Assembly: GCA_015068325.1 (NCBI GenBank)
Contig: SVKQ01000012.1
Location: 124,001 to 188,000 of the forward strand
From: Oscillospiraceae bacterium
GTDB lineage: Bacteria; Bacillota; Clostridia; Oscillospirales; Oscillospiraceae
DNA: 64,000 nt
Direction of reading: 5' to 3'
The notes beneath the pieces were generated by a model. The model was not told where the DNA came from, did not search any database, and saw nothing but the letters and a program-made list of their open reading frames with translations. Both the position numbers and the translations under genes were made by a program. The first letter of the stretch is position 1; every line of letters starts with the position of its first letter. Shown here in pieces: positions 24,028 to 31,131 of this stretch.

Positions 24028-24120
24028 ATGGGAACGCTGACCTGGATTTTCACCCTTTGCGGGGCTGCCACGCTGGCCCACGGTCTGATGGCATTTATCG
24101 GACTGCTGGATGGAGAATGA
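24028..24120 (+). CDS. 30-residue hydrophobic small protein
   Basis: A short ORF with a near-perfect AAGGAGG site codes for one membrane helix (LTWIFTLCGAATLAHGLMAF) ending in LLDGE. A terminator precedes it and a strong promoter follows two bases after its stop, so it is a separate unit. No family is recognised. The strong site and clean membrane helix argue for a real microprotein. Confidence 0.5.
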   Translation: MGTLTWIFTLCGAATLAHGLMAFIGLLDGE

Positions 24121-24121
24121 T

Positions 24122-24150
24122 TTGACAAAAACTGATCAGCCGGGTATAAT
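24122..24150 (+). promoter_or_regulatory. promoter of oxoamine synthase operon
   Basis: TTGACA and TATAAT with 17-base spacing, a perfect consensus, lie about 60 bases before the gene at 24212. Confidence 0.8.
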
Positions 24151-24211
24151 AAATCAGTTACAAACTGCGATCGTGTGTATCGCTTGATTCATCCGACTGA
24201 GAGGGAATTAT

Positions 24212-25402
24212 ATGGATATTCTTGAAAAGTGCAGCGCCCCGTCCCTGGCCCGTGAGCTGAAGGAGAAGGGCGTATACCCCTATTTCCACGCGCTGGAATC
24301 CCGGCAGGACGTGGAGGTGGTGATGGAGGGAAAACGCCGCATCATGCTGGGCTCCAACAACTACCTGGGTCTGACCATCCATCCCGAAATCATCGAGGCC
24401 GGTATCAAGGCCCTGGAGCGCTACGGTACCGGCTGCTCCGGCTCACGTTTCCTCAACGGTACGCTGGAGATGCATTTGGAGCTGGAGGCCGAATTGGCCA
24501 AATTCCTGCGGAAGGACGGTATTGTTACCTTCGGCACCGGCTTCCAGTCCAACGTGGGCATCATCAGTGCGCTGGTGGGCCGCCATGACTACATGATCTG
24601 CGACAAGGAAAACCACGCCAGCATCTACGCCGGCTGCCAGATGAGCTACGGCACCATGCTGCGCTATCGCCACAGCGACATGGCGGCGCTGGAGAAGTGT
24701 CTCCAGAAGGTGCCGGAGGATCACGGCGCGCTCATCATCACCGACGGCGTGTTCTCCATGGGCGGCGACATCGCCAAGCTGCCGGAGATCTGCGCCCTGG
24801 CCAGAAAGTACGGTGCCCGGGTCATGGTGGACGACGCCCACGGTCTGGGTGTGCTGGGTGAGGGTGGCCGCGGTACTGCCAGCTACTTCGGTCTGGAGGA
24901 TCAGGTGGACATCTATATGGGCACCTTTTCCAAGTCCTTGGCCTCGCTGGGCGGTTACATGGCCGCCAGTGCAGAGGTGGCCGATTTCGTGCGCCATGCC
25001 TCCAGACCCTTTATATTCTCTGCCTCCATCCCGCCGGCCAACTGCGCCACGGCGCTGGCCGCCCTGCGCCATCTGGAGGCCCACCCGGAACTGCCGGAGC
25101 GGCTGAAGGAACTGAGCCTTTATGCCCGCAAGGGATTGACGGAGCGTGGCCTCACCATCCGCGAGAGTGCGCTGCATGTGCCCACGCCCATCATCCCCAT
25201 CTATACATACGAGACCTACCGCACGCTGGATGTGGCGGCGAAGATCTATGACCGAGGTGTGTACGTCAACCCCACACTGCCCCCCGCCACGCCGGAGGGG
25301 GAGGCGCTGCTGCGTACCAGCTACATGGCTACCCATACCGAGGCCCTGCTGGATGAGGCCATGGATATCATCGCCGACGTAATGGTGCATGAGCATGCAT
25401 AA
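24212..25402 (+). CDS. alpha-oxoamine synthase (PLP-dependent acyl transferase)
   Basis: The 396-residue enzyme belongs to the group that condenses an acyl-CoA with an amino acid under CO2 loss: 8-amino-7-oxononanoate synthase, glycine C-acetyltransferase and serine palmitoyltransferase. The PLP lysine is Lys241 (GTFSKSLASLGG); Asp207/His210 (VDDAHGLG) and His135 bind the cofactor. Length is typical. No other biotin or threonine genes are near, and a reductase overlaps its end, so a lipid-type product (3-keto base) is possible. The true substrate pair cannot be told from motifs. Confidence 0.85.
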   Translation: MDILEKCSAPSLARELKEKGVYPYFHALESRQDVEVVMEGKRRIMLGSNNYLGLTIHPEIIEAGIKALERYGTGCSGSRFLNGTLEMHLELEAELAKFLRKDGIVTFGTGFQSNVGIISALVGRHDYMICDKENHASIYAGCQMSYGTMLRYRHSDMAALEKCLQKVPEDHGALIITDGVFSMGGDIAKLPEICALARKYGARVMVDDAHGLGVLGEGGRGTASYFGLEDQVDIYMGTFSKSLASLGGYMAASAEVADFVRHASRPFIFSASIPPANCATALAALRHLEAHPELPERLKELSLYARKGLTERGLTIRESALHVPTPIIPIYTYETYRTLDVAAKIYDRGVYVNPTLPPATPEGEALLRTSYMATHTEALLDEAMDIIADVMVHEHA

Positions 25403-26186
25403 GGTCGCTGTGGTCACCGGAGGTACCTCCGGCATCGGAAAAGAGACAGCCTTGGCACTGCGGGCGGCGGGCTATACGGTCTACGAGTTAAGCCGCCGTA
25501 CCCAGGGCGTGGAGGGTCTGGAGCATATCCCCACCGACATCACCAGGGAGGAGATGGTGAACGCTGCCATCTCACAGGTGATGGAGCGGGAGGGACGTAT
25601 CGATGTGCTGGTAAACAACGCCGGCTTCGGGATTTCGGGCGCCATCGAGTTTACCCCCGTTGAGGAGGCAAAGCGTCTGTTCGATGCCAATTTCTTCGGC
25701 ATGGTGCGCATGAACCGGGCCGTGATCCCCGTCATGCGTCGGCAGGGGGGCGGCCGCATCGTGAACCTCAGCAGCGTGGCGGCCCCTATCCCCATCCCGT
25801 TCCAGGCCTATTACTCCGCTACAAAGGCGGCCGTCAACGCCTATACCATGGCGCTGGCCAATGAGCTGCGGCCTTTCGGTGTCACTGTCTGCGCTGTCCA
25901 GCCAGGCGACATCAAAACCGGCTTTACTGCCGCACGGGAAAAGGTCATTGAGGGTGACGACGTGTATGGCGGCCGCATCAGCCGCAGCGTGGGGCGGATG
26001 GAGCACGATGAGCAGACCGGCATGGACCCGTCTGTAGCGGGCCACTTCATTGCCGGTGTGGCGCAAAAGCGTACGGTAAAACCCCTTTACACCATTGGAT
26101 TTTCCTATAAGCTGTTTACTTTTTTAGTGCGCATCCTGCCCAGTCGGACGTTGAACTGGCTGGTGGGACTGCTGTACGCCAAATAA
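25389..26186 (+). CDS. short-chain dehydrogenase/reductase
   Basis: The 265-residue SDR shows TGGTSGIG (nucleotide binding), NNAG, catalytic Ser in NLSSVA and YYSATKA (Tyr and Lys). The last 35 residues (YKLFTFLVRILPSRTLNWLVGLL) are hydrophobic, which could hold it to the membrane, as in 3-ketodihydrosphingosine reductases. Its start overlaps the synthase gene by 14 bases, so it probably reduces the ketone made by that enzyme. The ATG at 25395 is an alternative start. Confidence 0.85.
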   Translation: MSMHKVAVVTGGTSGIGKETALALRAAGYTVYELSRRTQGVEGLEHIPTDITREEMVNAAISQVMEREGRIDVLVNNAGFGISGAIEFTPVEEAKRLFDANFFGMVRMNRAVIPVMRRQGGGRIVNLSSVAAPIPIPFQAYYSATKAAVNAYTMALANELRPFGVTVCAVQPGDIKTGFTAAREKVIEGDDVYGGRISRSVGRMEHDEQTGMDPSVAGHFIAGVAQKRTVKPLYTIGFSYKLFTFLVRILPSRTLNWLVGLLYAK

Positions 26187-26202
26187 GCAGCCATCATTGC
26201 AA

Positions 26203-26231
26203 AACGCGCGGAGCATACAGCTCCGCGCGTT
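26203..26231. terminator. bidirectional hairpin between convergent genes
   Basis: AACGCGCGGAGC pairs perfectly with GCTCCGCGCGTT around five bases, between the SDR and the converging membrane protein gene. Confidence 0.7.
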
Positions 26232-26244
26232 CACCTTATCTACT

Positions 26245-27027
26245 TCAGGAACGAGGCGGGGAAGGGGCACATACGCTGTCCGCCAGCGACATGGCCTGCA
26301 GCTCGATCTCTGTGCGGGGGGATGGACTCCCGGCTTCAAGCTCCGTTCCCGGTTCTGCCAATTCTTTTTTTTCCAGAAGCTTCCGGGAGGAGAAGCAGGC
26401 CAGAGCAATCATCACGGCGCCGCCGAGCAGGCGCAGGGCCTGTCCGATGGGGGGATAATCCTTCCAAAAGGCGGACAGCAGCGTGTCGGCCGTGCCCAAC
26501 AGGGCGATCCCGATTGTCACCAGCAGGATGTTGCGAGGACGCAGAAGTTTTCGCCAGGGGACATGGGGGAAGAGTGCCTTGGCGGACAGGGCGAACACCA
26601 GCACCGCAGCCGCAGCCGTCAGCACCCAGGAGAGGATCCGGCCGCCCAGCGGCGTCAGTGCAGCCTGCCACAGCAGGCTCAGCAGCGTAGTGATGCCCCA
26701 GCCGACACACCACAGAGGCACACCCACCAGTGCCCGCACGCCAAGCGGCAGCCCGGATACCCAGCGGCGTACCGCGGGGAAGCGCTGCCGCCGCTCCTCC
26801 TCGTCTCCGTCGCCGCCATCGCCCCCGTCATCCATCAGCTCCGGTACCTGGGCATTCAGCGTCTCCACCACAGGGGCAGGGGAGTCTTCATCCCCGTCTC
26901 CGTCGGTGGTCAGCAGGTCTGCGGGCGAGTCAAAGGCCCCACCCACCAGCACACTGGCGGAGGCAGCGGCTGCCACCATACCCACAGCGGCATTCTTTTT
27001 CCACTTCTTCCGTTTCCTTTTCTCCAC
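26245..27027 (-). CDS. membrane protein of unknown function
   Basis: The 260-residue protein begins with a very basic stretch ([10 protein letters not shown]), a hydrophobic helix, an acidic Asp/Gly-rich linker and then three or four membrane segments, ending in a charged tail. The GTG at 27027 has GAGGAGG upstream. I recognise no family. The linker with GDGDED and [12 protein letters not shown] resembles low-complexity metal-binding or spacer segments. Confidence 0.6.
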   Translation of the reverse strand: MEKRKRKKWKKNAAVGMVAAAASASVLVGGAFDSPADLLTTDGDGDEDSPAPVVETLNAQVPELMDDGGDGGDGDEEERRQRFPAVRRWVSGLPLGVRALVGVPLWCVGWGITTLLSLLWQAALTPLGGRILSWVLTAAAAVLVFALSAKALFPHVPWRKLLRPRNILLVTIGIALLGTADTLLSAFWKDYPPIGQALRLLGGAVMIALACFSSRKLLEKKELAEPGTELEAGSPSPRTEIELQAMSLADSVCAPSPPRS

Positions 27028-27122
27028 AGGCGCAGACCTCCTCTCGAGCTTTTTTCCTATTTTCCCACAGTTTTCCGCTCTTTGCAAGTGAAAAAATGAT
27101 GATGTTTCGGCTTGGGTGGCAT

Positions 27123-27150
27123 ATGCTGCGCAGCATCACAAAATGTGATG
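27123..27150. promoter_or_regulatory. two overlapping palindromes upstream of rubrerythrin
   Basis: ATGCTGCGCAGCAT (27123-27136) is a perfect palindrome. CATCACA (27134-27140) and TGTGATG (27144-27150) form another with an AAA centre, 16 bases before the -35 box. Both are candidate sites for redox or global regulators. Confidence 0.4.
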
Positions 27151-27165
27151 ACAGAAAAATAAGAA

Positions 27166-27194
27166 TTGCGCTTTTGGGGAAAACTTGTTATAAC
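27166..27194 (+). promoter_or_regulatory. rubrerythrin promoter
   Basis: TTGCGC and TATAAC are separated by 17 bases, about 60 bases before the start codon. Confidence 0.6.
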
Positions 27195-27254
27195 ATAGAT
27201 ATACGTCTGTACCGCACAAACTGGATATGCGAAAATGAGAAAGGAGCAGATGAC

Positions 27255-27788
27255 ATGGAACTGAAAGGCAGCAAGACCGAGCAGAATCTGCGCGATGCCT
27301 TTGCCGGCGAGACCCAGGCCCGCAGCAAGTACGATTACTTCGCCTCTGTGGCCAAGAAGGAGGGCTATGAGCAGATCGCAGCCATTTTCCAGGCCACCGC
27401 CAACAACGAGAAGGAGCACGCCAAGCTGTGGTTCAAGGCGCTGCAGGGCATCGGCAGTACCACCGAGAATCTGGCCGCTGCGGCCGCCGGTGAGAACTAT
27501 GAGTGGACGGATATGTACGATCGCTTTGCCAGGGAGGCCGATGAGGAGGGTTTCCACCAGCTGGCGGAGCAGTTCCGCGGCGTGGCCGCCATTGAGCGCG
27601 CCCATGAGGAGCGCTATCGTGCCCTGTTGAACAACATCGAGATGCAGCAGGTCTTTGAAAAGAGCGAAGAGACCATGTGGGAGTGCCGCAATTGTGGCCA
27701 TTTGGTCATCGGCAAGAAGGCTCCTGAGGTCTGCCCGGTGTGCAACCATCCCCAGAGCTATTTCGAGGTCCGGAAAGAGAACTATTGA
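27255..27788 (+). CDS. rubrerythrin
   Basis: The 177-residue non-haem iron protein reduces hydrogen peroxide in anaerobes. Residues 1-140 form the ferritin-like di-iron domain ([32 protein letters not shown]) and the C terminus is a rubredoxin-like site with CRNC and CPVC. AAGGAG precedes the ATG at 27255; the long ORF that runs into it from upstream is not the gene. It fits the peroxide-defence theme of the nearby gpx-ohrR operon. Confidence 0.95.
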   Translation: MELKGSKTEQNLRDAFAGETQARSKYDYFASVAKKEGYEQIAAIFQATANNEKEHAKLWFKALQGIGSTTENLAAAAAGENYEWTDMYDRFAREADEEGFHQLAEQFRGVAAIERAHEERYRALLNNIEMQQVFEKSEETMWECRNCGHLVIGKKAPEVCPVCNHPQSYFEVRKENY

Positions 27789-27862
27789 GTGCAGATCAGC
27801 AGAAGGGAGAGGCGGGGAGCTTCGGCTCTCCGCTTCCTCTCGGTTGTAAAACGGAGCGCAGC

Positions 27863-28423
27863 ATGACAATCATTGAAGAACTGGAGCACTACATACCCGG
27901 CTGTGAGCAGGAGGTGCGGGACAGGGAGGCCATGCTGGCCTGTCTTGCCGCCCATAAAGACGCTTTCGACCGGACCGATCTCACCGCCCACATGACCGCC
28001 TCCGCCTGGGTCCTCAGCCCGGACAGAACGAGGGTAGTCATGTGCTACCATAACATGTACAACAGTTGGTCCTGGACCGGCGGCCATGCCGACGGTGAGC
28101 AGGATCTGTTGGCTGTGGCCATGCGGGAGGTATGGGAGGAGACCGGTCTGCGGACCCATCCGCTGGCGGAGGGATTCTTTTCCCTGGAGAATCTCACGGT
28201 GGAGGGCCATGTAAAAAACGGTGTCTGGGTGCCGGGCCATGTCCATATGAACGTGACCTATCTTCTGCAGGCGGAAGGCGAGGCATTGCGGCCCAAACCG
28301 GACGAGAACAGCGCCGTCCGCTGGATGACGCCGGAAGAGGCACTCCAGGCTTCCACAGAGCCGTGGATGGTAGAGTACGTCTATCGCAAGCTCATTGAAC
28401 GGGCAGCGCCGTATATGAGATAG
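27863..28423 (+). CDS. Nudix hydrolase
   Basis: The 186-residue protein contains a complete Nudix box (GGHADGEQ...AMREVWEETGL), the Mg-binding motif for cleaving nucleoside diphosphates linked to another group. The N-terminal 40 residues are helical. The ATG at 27863 follows GGAG and lies 75 bases after rubrerythrin, with which it may share a transcript. Substrate unknown. Confidence 0.88.
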   Translation: MTIIEELEHYIPGCEQEVRDREAMLACLAAHKDAFDRTDLTAHMTASAWVLSPDRTRVVMCYHNMYNSWSWTGGHADGEQDLLAVAMREVWEETGLRTHPLAEGFFSLENLTVEGHVKNGVWVPGHVHMNVTYLLQAEGEALRPKPDENSAVRWMTPEEALQASTEPWMVEYVYRKLIERAAPYMR

Positions 28424-28432
28424 AAAAAGGAA

Positions 28433-28461
28433 GGACCGGCAGCGAGCTGCCGGTCCTTTTG
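28433..28461 (+). terminator. terminator after Nudix gene
   Basis: GGACCGGCAG pairs with CTGCCGGTCC around CGAG and TTTT follows. Confidence 0.8.
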
Positions 28462-28527
28462 CCGTTCCTTCGTTCACGGGGCGCCCTATGTGCCATCCGT
28501 ACCTGGAATACCTGCGCATATATAGAC

Positions 28528-28558
28528 AGGGACCGGCGTCAGCCGGTCCCTATTCTTT
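28528..28558. terminator. second hairpin between Nudix and PrsA-like gene
   Basis: AGGGACCGGC pairs perfectly with GCCGGTCCCT around GTCA, with a T-rich tail on the plus strand. It lies just beyond the stop of the converging gene and can serve both directions. Confidence 0.6.
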
Positions 28559-28570
28559 TCAGATATGTGA

Positions 28571-30130
28571 TTAGCCCACGTACTTCATGCCGGACTTTTC
28601 AACCACCTCAGCACTGCTGATCAGATCCTCCAGCCACTGGTTGTAGCTCTCGGTGCGCAGTGCATCCTCCGCCAGGCGCTGCCAGTAGGCCATGTTCTCG
28701 CCAGAGAAATACATCACGTGGTACCCCAGAGTGGTCTCCACGATGCCGGTGTCACCGGCCTGACGGTTCTCGTCAAAGATCCAGTCATTGAAGGCGGTGA
28801 CCATCTCACCCTTGGTGACTTTCTCATACAGACCGCCGGTGGTGTTGGAGCCGGGATCCTCAGACAGCTCGTTGGCCAGCGCTGCGAAAGAATCCTCGGT
28901 GGCCTCGCCGTCCTTCCACTGCTGCAGGGCGTCGTTGGCCTTGGACTCAGCGACTTTCCAAATGGCCTTGGAGTCTGTTTCATAGGTTTCAGAAGAGGTG
29001 TCCAACTCAGAAGTATCCGCCAGGAACAGGATGTGGCGCACGTCCACTGTGGCATAGTCATTGCGGCTGCGGCTGTGGAACACGCCCACATAACTGCTGG
29101 GATCGCTGTCGACCACCGCGGCATCGTTCGCTTGGCGGCTGCTGTCGAAGGCCCAGACGCCGATCGCGGTGCTGCTGTAGGTGCCGGCGGGCACTTCCGT
29201 ATAGCTGGCAATGTCGTAGTCCTCAGCGATGTCCTTCAAAGACTCACCAGCGTTGTAGCGCTCCAGTGCCTCATTGGCTGCCTTGCTGGCCGCCTCCTTG
29301 GCGGCAGCGGACTCCTCGTCCGTGGGCTGCACGGTGTTGCCGTCGGCATCCTGAGTAGCGGGGGCGATGCCGCTGAAGTAGATATACTCGTAGTCGACCA
29401 CGTCCAGATCGTTCTGATGCTCACCGTAGTAATTCTCAAGGTCCGAATCGGAGAAGGTCAGCGAATCAGCATAGTCCTGCTGGTATTGGGAGGCCAGAAT
29501 ATTGTCGTGCAGCAGGCTCTTGAAGGTAGACATGGTCATGTTGTTGCCGAAGAGAGCTTTCAGGTATGCACCGGCGGAGTAGCCGGCAGATTTGGCGGAC
29601 TCCTGCAGGCCTTTCAGGTTTTCATCCAGCGTCTGCTGCATCGCGTCGGTAAAGACATAGTTCTCGGCAATGGCCAAGGCCTTGGCCTTCTCCACGGCAG
29701 TAATACTCCGGATAGCCATCTGCTTCAGAAAAGCATCCCAGGTGATGTCATCACCCTCCGCACCAGTCAGCGTCTTGTCCAGATCGGTCATCTGGGCGGT
29801 CTTCAAATCGGTAGCGGTGGACAGACTCAAATAGCTGGCATAGCTGGAAGAGAGCCAGGAGGTGCGGAGGTTATAATAGTAGTAATCCACTTCCGCAGCG
29901 GAGTATCCGGCCCCATCCACCGTCAAGGCGGTGGTGCTGCGTTGGATCACATTGGAATTCCACAGCAGCAGCAGTGCGGCCACCAACACAAATGCCGCGG
30001 CGATGCCGCCGTAAAGCCAGTTGGAACGGTGCTGTTGGCGACGCTCCTCCTCCTCGCGTGTCTTTTTAGGGTCGGGCGTGCCGCTGGCGGCCAGCTGCTG
30101 GCGGAGCTTCTTTTCTCTTGATGCGCTCAT
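28571..30130 (-). CDS. PrsA/SurA-like membrane-anchored peptidyl-prolyl isomerase
   Basis: The 519-residue protein has a basic N terminus, one membrane helix at about residues 38-60 and an extracellular part. A SurA-N-like helical segment is followed by a parvulin domain near residues 370-500 (VDVRHILFL, ELSEDPGSNTTGGLYEKVTKGEMV, TTLGYHVMYF). Such proteins help exported proteins fold outside the membrane. The ATG at 30130 is supported by GAGGA and by a consensus promoter; the longer ORF to 30316 overlaps that promoter. It uses a membrane anchor rather than a lipobox. Confidence 0.82.
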   Translation of the reverse strand: MSASREKKLRQQLAASGTPDPKKTREEEERRQQHRSNWLYGGIAAAFVLVAALLLLWNSNVIQRSTTALTVDGAGYSAAEVDYYYYNLRTSWLSSSYASYLSLSTATDLKTAQMTDLDKTLTGAEGDDITWDAFLKQMAIRSITAVEKAKALAIAENYVFTDAMQQTLDENLKGLQESAKSAGYSAGAYLKALFGNNMTMSTFKSLLHDNILASQYQQDYADSLTFSDSDLENYYGEHQNDLDVVDYEYIYFSGIAPATQDADGNTVQPTDEESAAAKEAASKAANEALERYNAGESLKDIAEDYDIASYTEVPAGTYSSTAIGVWAFDSSRQANDAAVVDSDPSSYVGVFHSRSRNDYATVDVRHILFLADTSELDTSSETYETDSKAIWKVAESKANDALQQWKDGEATEDSFAALANELSEDPGSNTTGGLYEKVTKGEMVTAFNDWIFDENRQAGDTGIVETTLGYHVMYFSGENMAYWQRLAEDALRTESYNQWLEDLISSAEVVEKSGMKYVG

Positions 30131-30185
30131 GTTGTCAGTCCTCTCAGTTCGGGGTGATAGCACCCCATTACAAAGTTGCCAAATT

Positions 30186-30214
30186 ATTATATAGGAAAAC
30201 AATGGATTGCGCAA
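30186..30214 (-). promoter_or_regulatory. promoter of PrsA-like gene
   Basis: On the minus strand TTGCGC and TATAAT are 17 bases apart, about 55 bases before the start codon. Confidence 0.75.
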
Positions 30215-30248
30215 GAGGGAATTATCCGTATCCGCCCGAATGCGCAAA

Positions 30249-30279
30249 AAAGATGCCGCTCTTTGTCGGGAGCGGCACC
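30249..30279 (-). terminator. terminator of 6S RNA candidate
   Basis: On the minus strand GGTGCCGCTC pairs with GAGCGGCATC around a short loop and is followed by six T. Confidence 0.75.
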
Positions 30280-30302
30280 TTTGCCATAAAACCGCTGCGG
30301 CG

Positions 30303-30476
30303 GCGGTGTGAGCCAAGTTATAACCTGCACCTACTCAGCAGGTGGGTTGTCTCCAGCTTGCTTTACTGCTTCCAACGTCCAGCCGCAAAAGGCAGCCGGG
30401 AGGCCTGCAAACCACATACTGATCCGACATCCCCTATAACCAAATGTGAGGATAAAAAAGACCCATCACACACCGC
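30303..30476 (-). ncRNA. ssrS: probable 6S RNA
   Basis: About 174 bases with no ORF are closed by an end-to-end stem (GCGGTGTG with CACACCGC) and end in a rho-independent terminator. The 3' side contains CCTGCTGAGTAGGTGCAGG and TTATAACTTGGCTCACAC, which matches my memory of the 3' strand of Firmicute 6S RNAs. Size, closing stem and large unpaired centre fit. 6S RNA binds sigma-A RNA polymerase. No covariance search could be run. Confidence 0.5.
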
Positions 30477-30480
30477 GGCA

Positions 30481-30506
30481 GGGTGGACACATCTCTGTGT
30501 CCACCC
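30481..30506. repeat. perfect hairpin upstream of 6S candidate
   Basis: GGGTGGACACA pairs perfectly with TGTGTCCACCC around TCTC. It lies between the DUF1292 gene and the 6S candidate and may end the former transcript, though no T run follows on the minus strand. Confidence 0.45.
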
Positions 30507-30565
30507 ATAGTGTATCAGATATGGAAGAAAAATAAAAGGGGTTTTTGCAAAAAGCGGGCGGGAAA

Positions 30566-30847
30566 TTATTCCTCGTCCTCCAGCAGCTGCTCCATGAACA
30601 GCTCGTATACCTCGGTCAACTCCTCGTCGGTGTCCGGGGTGGAGAGAAACTCCTCGCCGTTTTCCACCACACTCTTCAGGATCACCAAGCCGATATCTGC
30701 GTCATCTGTGTTTTCGTCTTCCACCGCGGGGAAAAAGGCCATGTAGGTCTGTCCCTTGTGCTCCAACGCGTCCACGTACTCCAGTTCGATGTCGTTGCCC
30801 TCGTCGTCCGTCACAGTGATAAAGTTGGGGCCGAAATCCTCACTCAT
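30566..30847 (-). CDS. DUF1292 family protein (YrzB-like)
   Basis: The 93-residue acidic protein matches the DUF1292 pattern: ITVTDDEGNDIELEYVDALEHKG followed by YMAFFPAVE and an acidic tail. AAGGAGG stands before the ATG at 30847. In other Firmicutes such genes often lie near ruvX and udp genes; here it stands alone. Function unknown. Confidence 0.8.
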   Translation of the reverse strand: MSEDFGPNFITVTDDEGNDIELEYVDALEHKGQTYMAFFPAVEDENTDDADIGLVILKSVVENGEEFLSTPDTDEELTEVYELFMEQLLEDEE

Positions 30848-30877
30848 GTCGCTGCCTCCTTCGTGTTGGTGCCTACC

Positions 30878-30906
30878 AATATAACTGATTTTCGCAGAGA
30901 ATGCAA
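30878..30906 (-). promoter_or_regulatory. promoter of DUF1292 gene
   Basis: On the minus strand TTGCAT and TATATT are 17 bases apart, about 30 bases before the start. Confidence 0.6.
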
Positions 30907-31024
30907 CAGTTTTGCGGCTGTATTTTATGGGAAAAGAGAACGAAACTAAAATAATTCTCATAAAAACAGCAAAAAACGAATAAATTATAAAACTATTTTC
31001 CTGAAAACGGAAGGTTTTGTAAGG

Positions 31025-31054
31025 TTGACAGGCGTGGTAAAATAAAGTTGATAC
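31025..31054 (+). promoter_or_regulatory. PBP1A promoter
   Basis: TTGACA and TGATAC are 18 bases apart. This places transcription start near 31062 and excludes the ATG at 31048 as the start. Confidence 0.5.
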
Positions 31055-31131
31055 TGGTGCACAATAGGCTCCGGCGGCTGAAAACAGCCGCTGCAGATAT
31101 CAGATTACATGAGAAAGGAAGGTGCCCTGTC

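Noticed and set aside
26730-27254. N-terminal extension of rubrerythrin
   Set aside because: Open only because it is antisense to the membrane protein gene; the ATG at 27255 has the ribosome site and a full family-length product.
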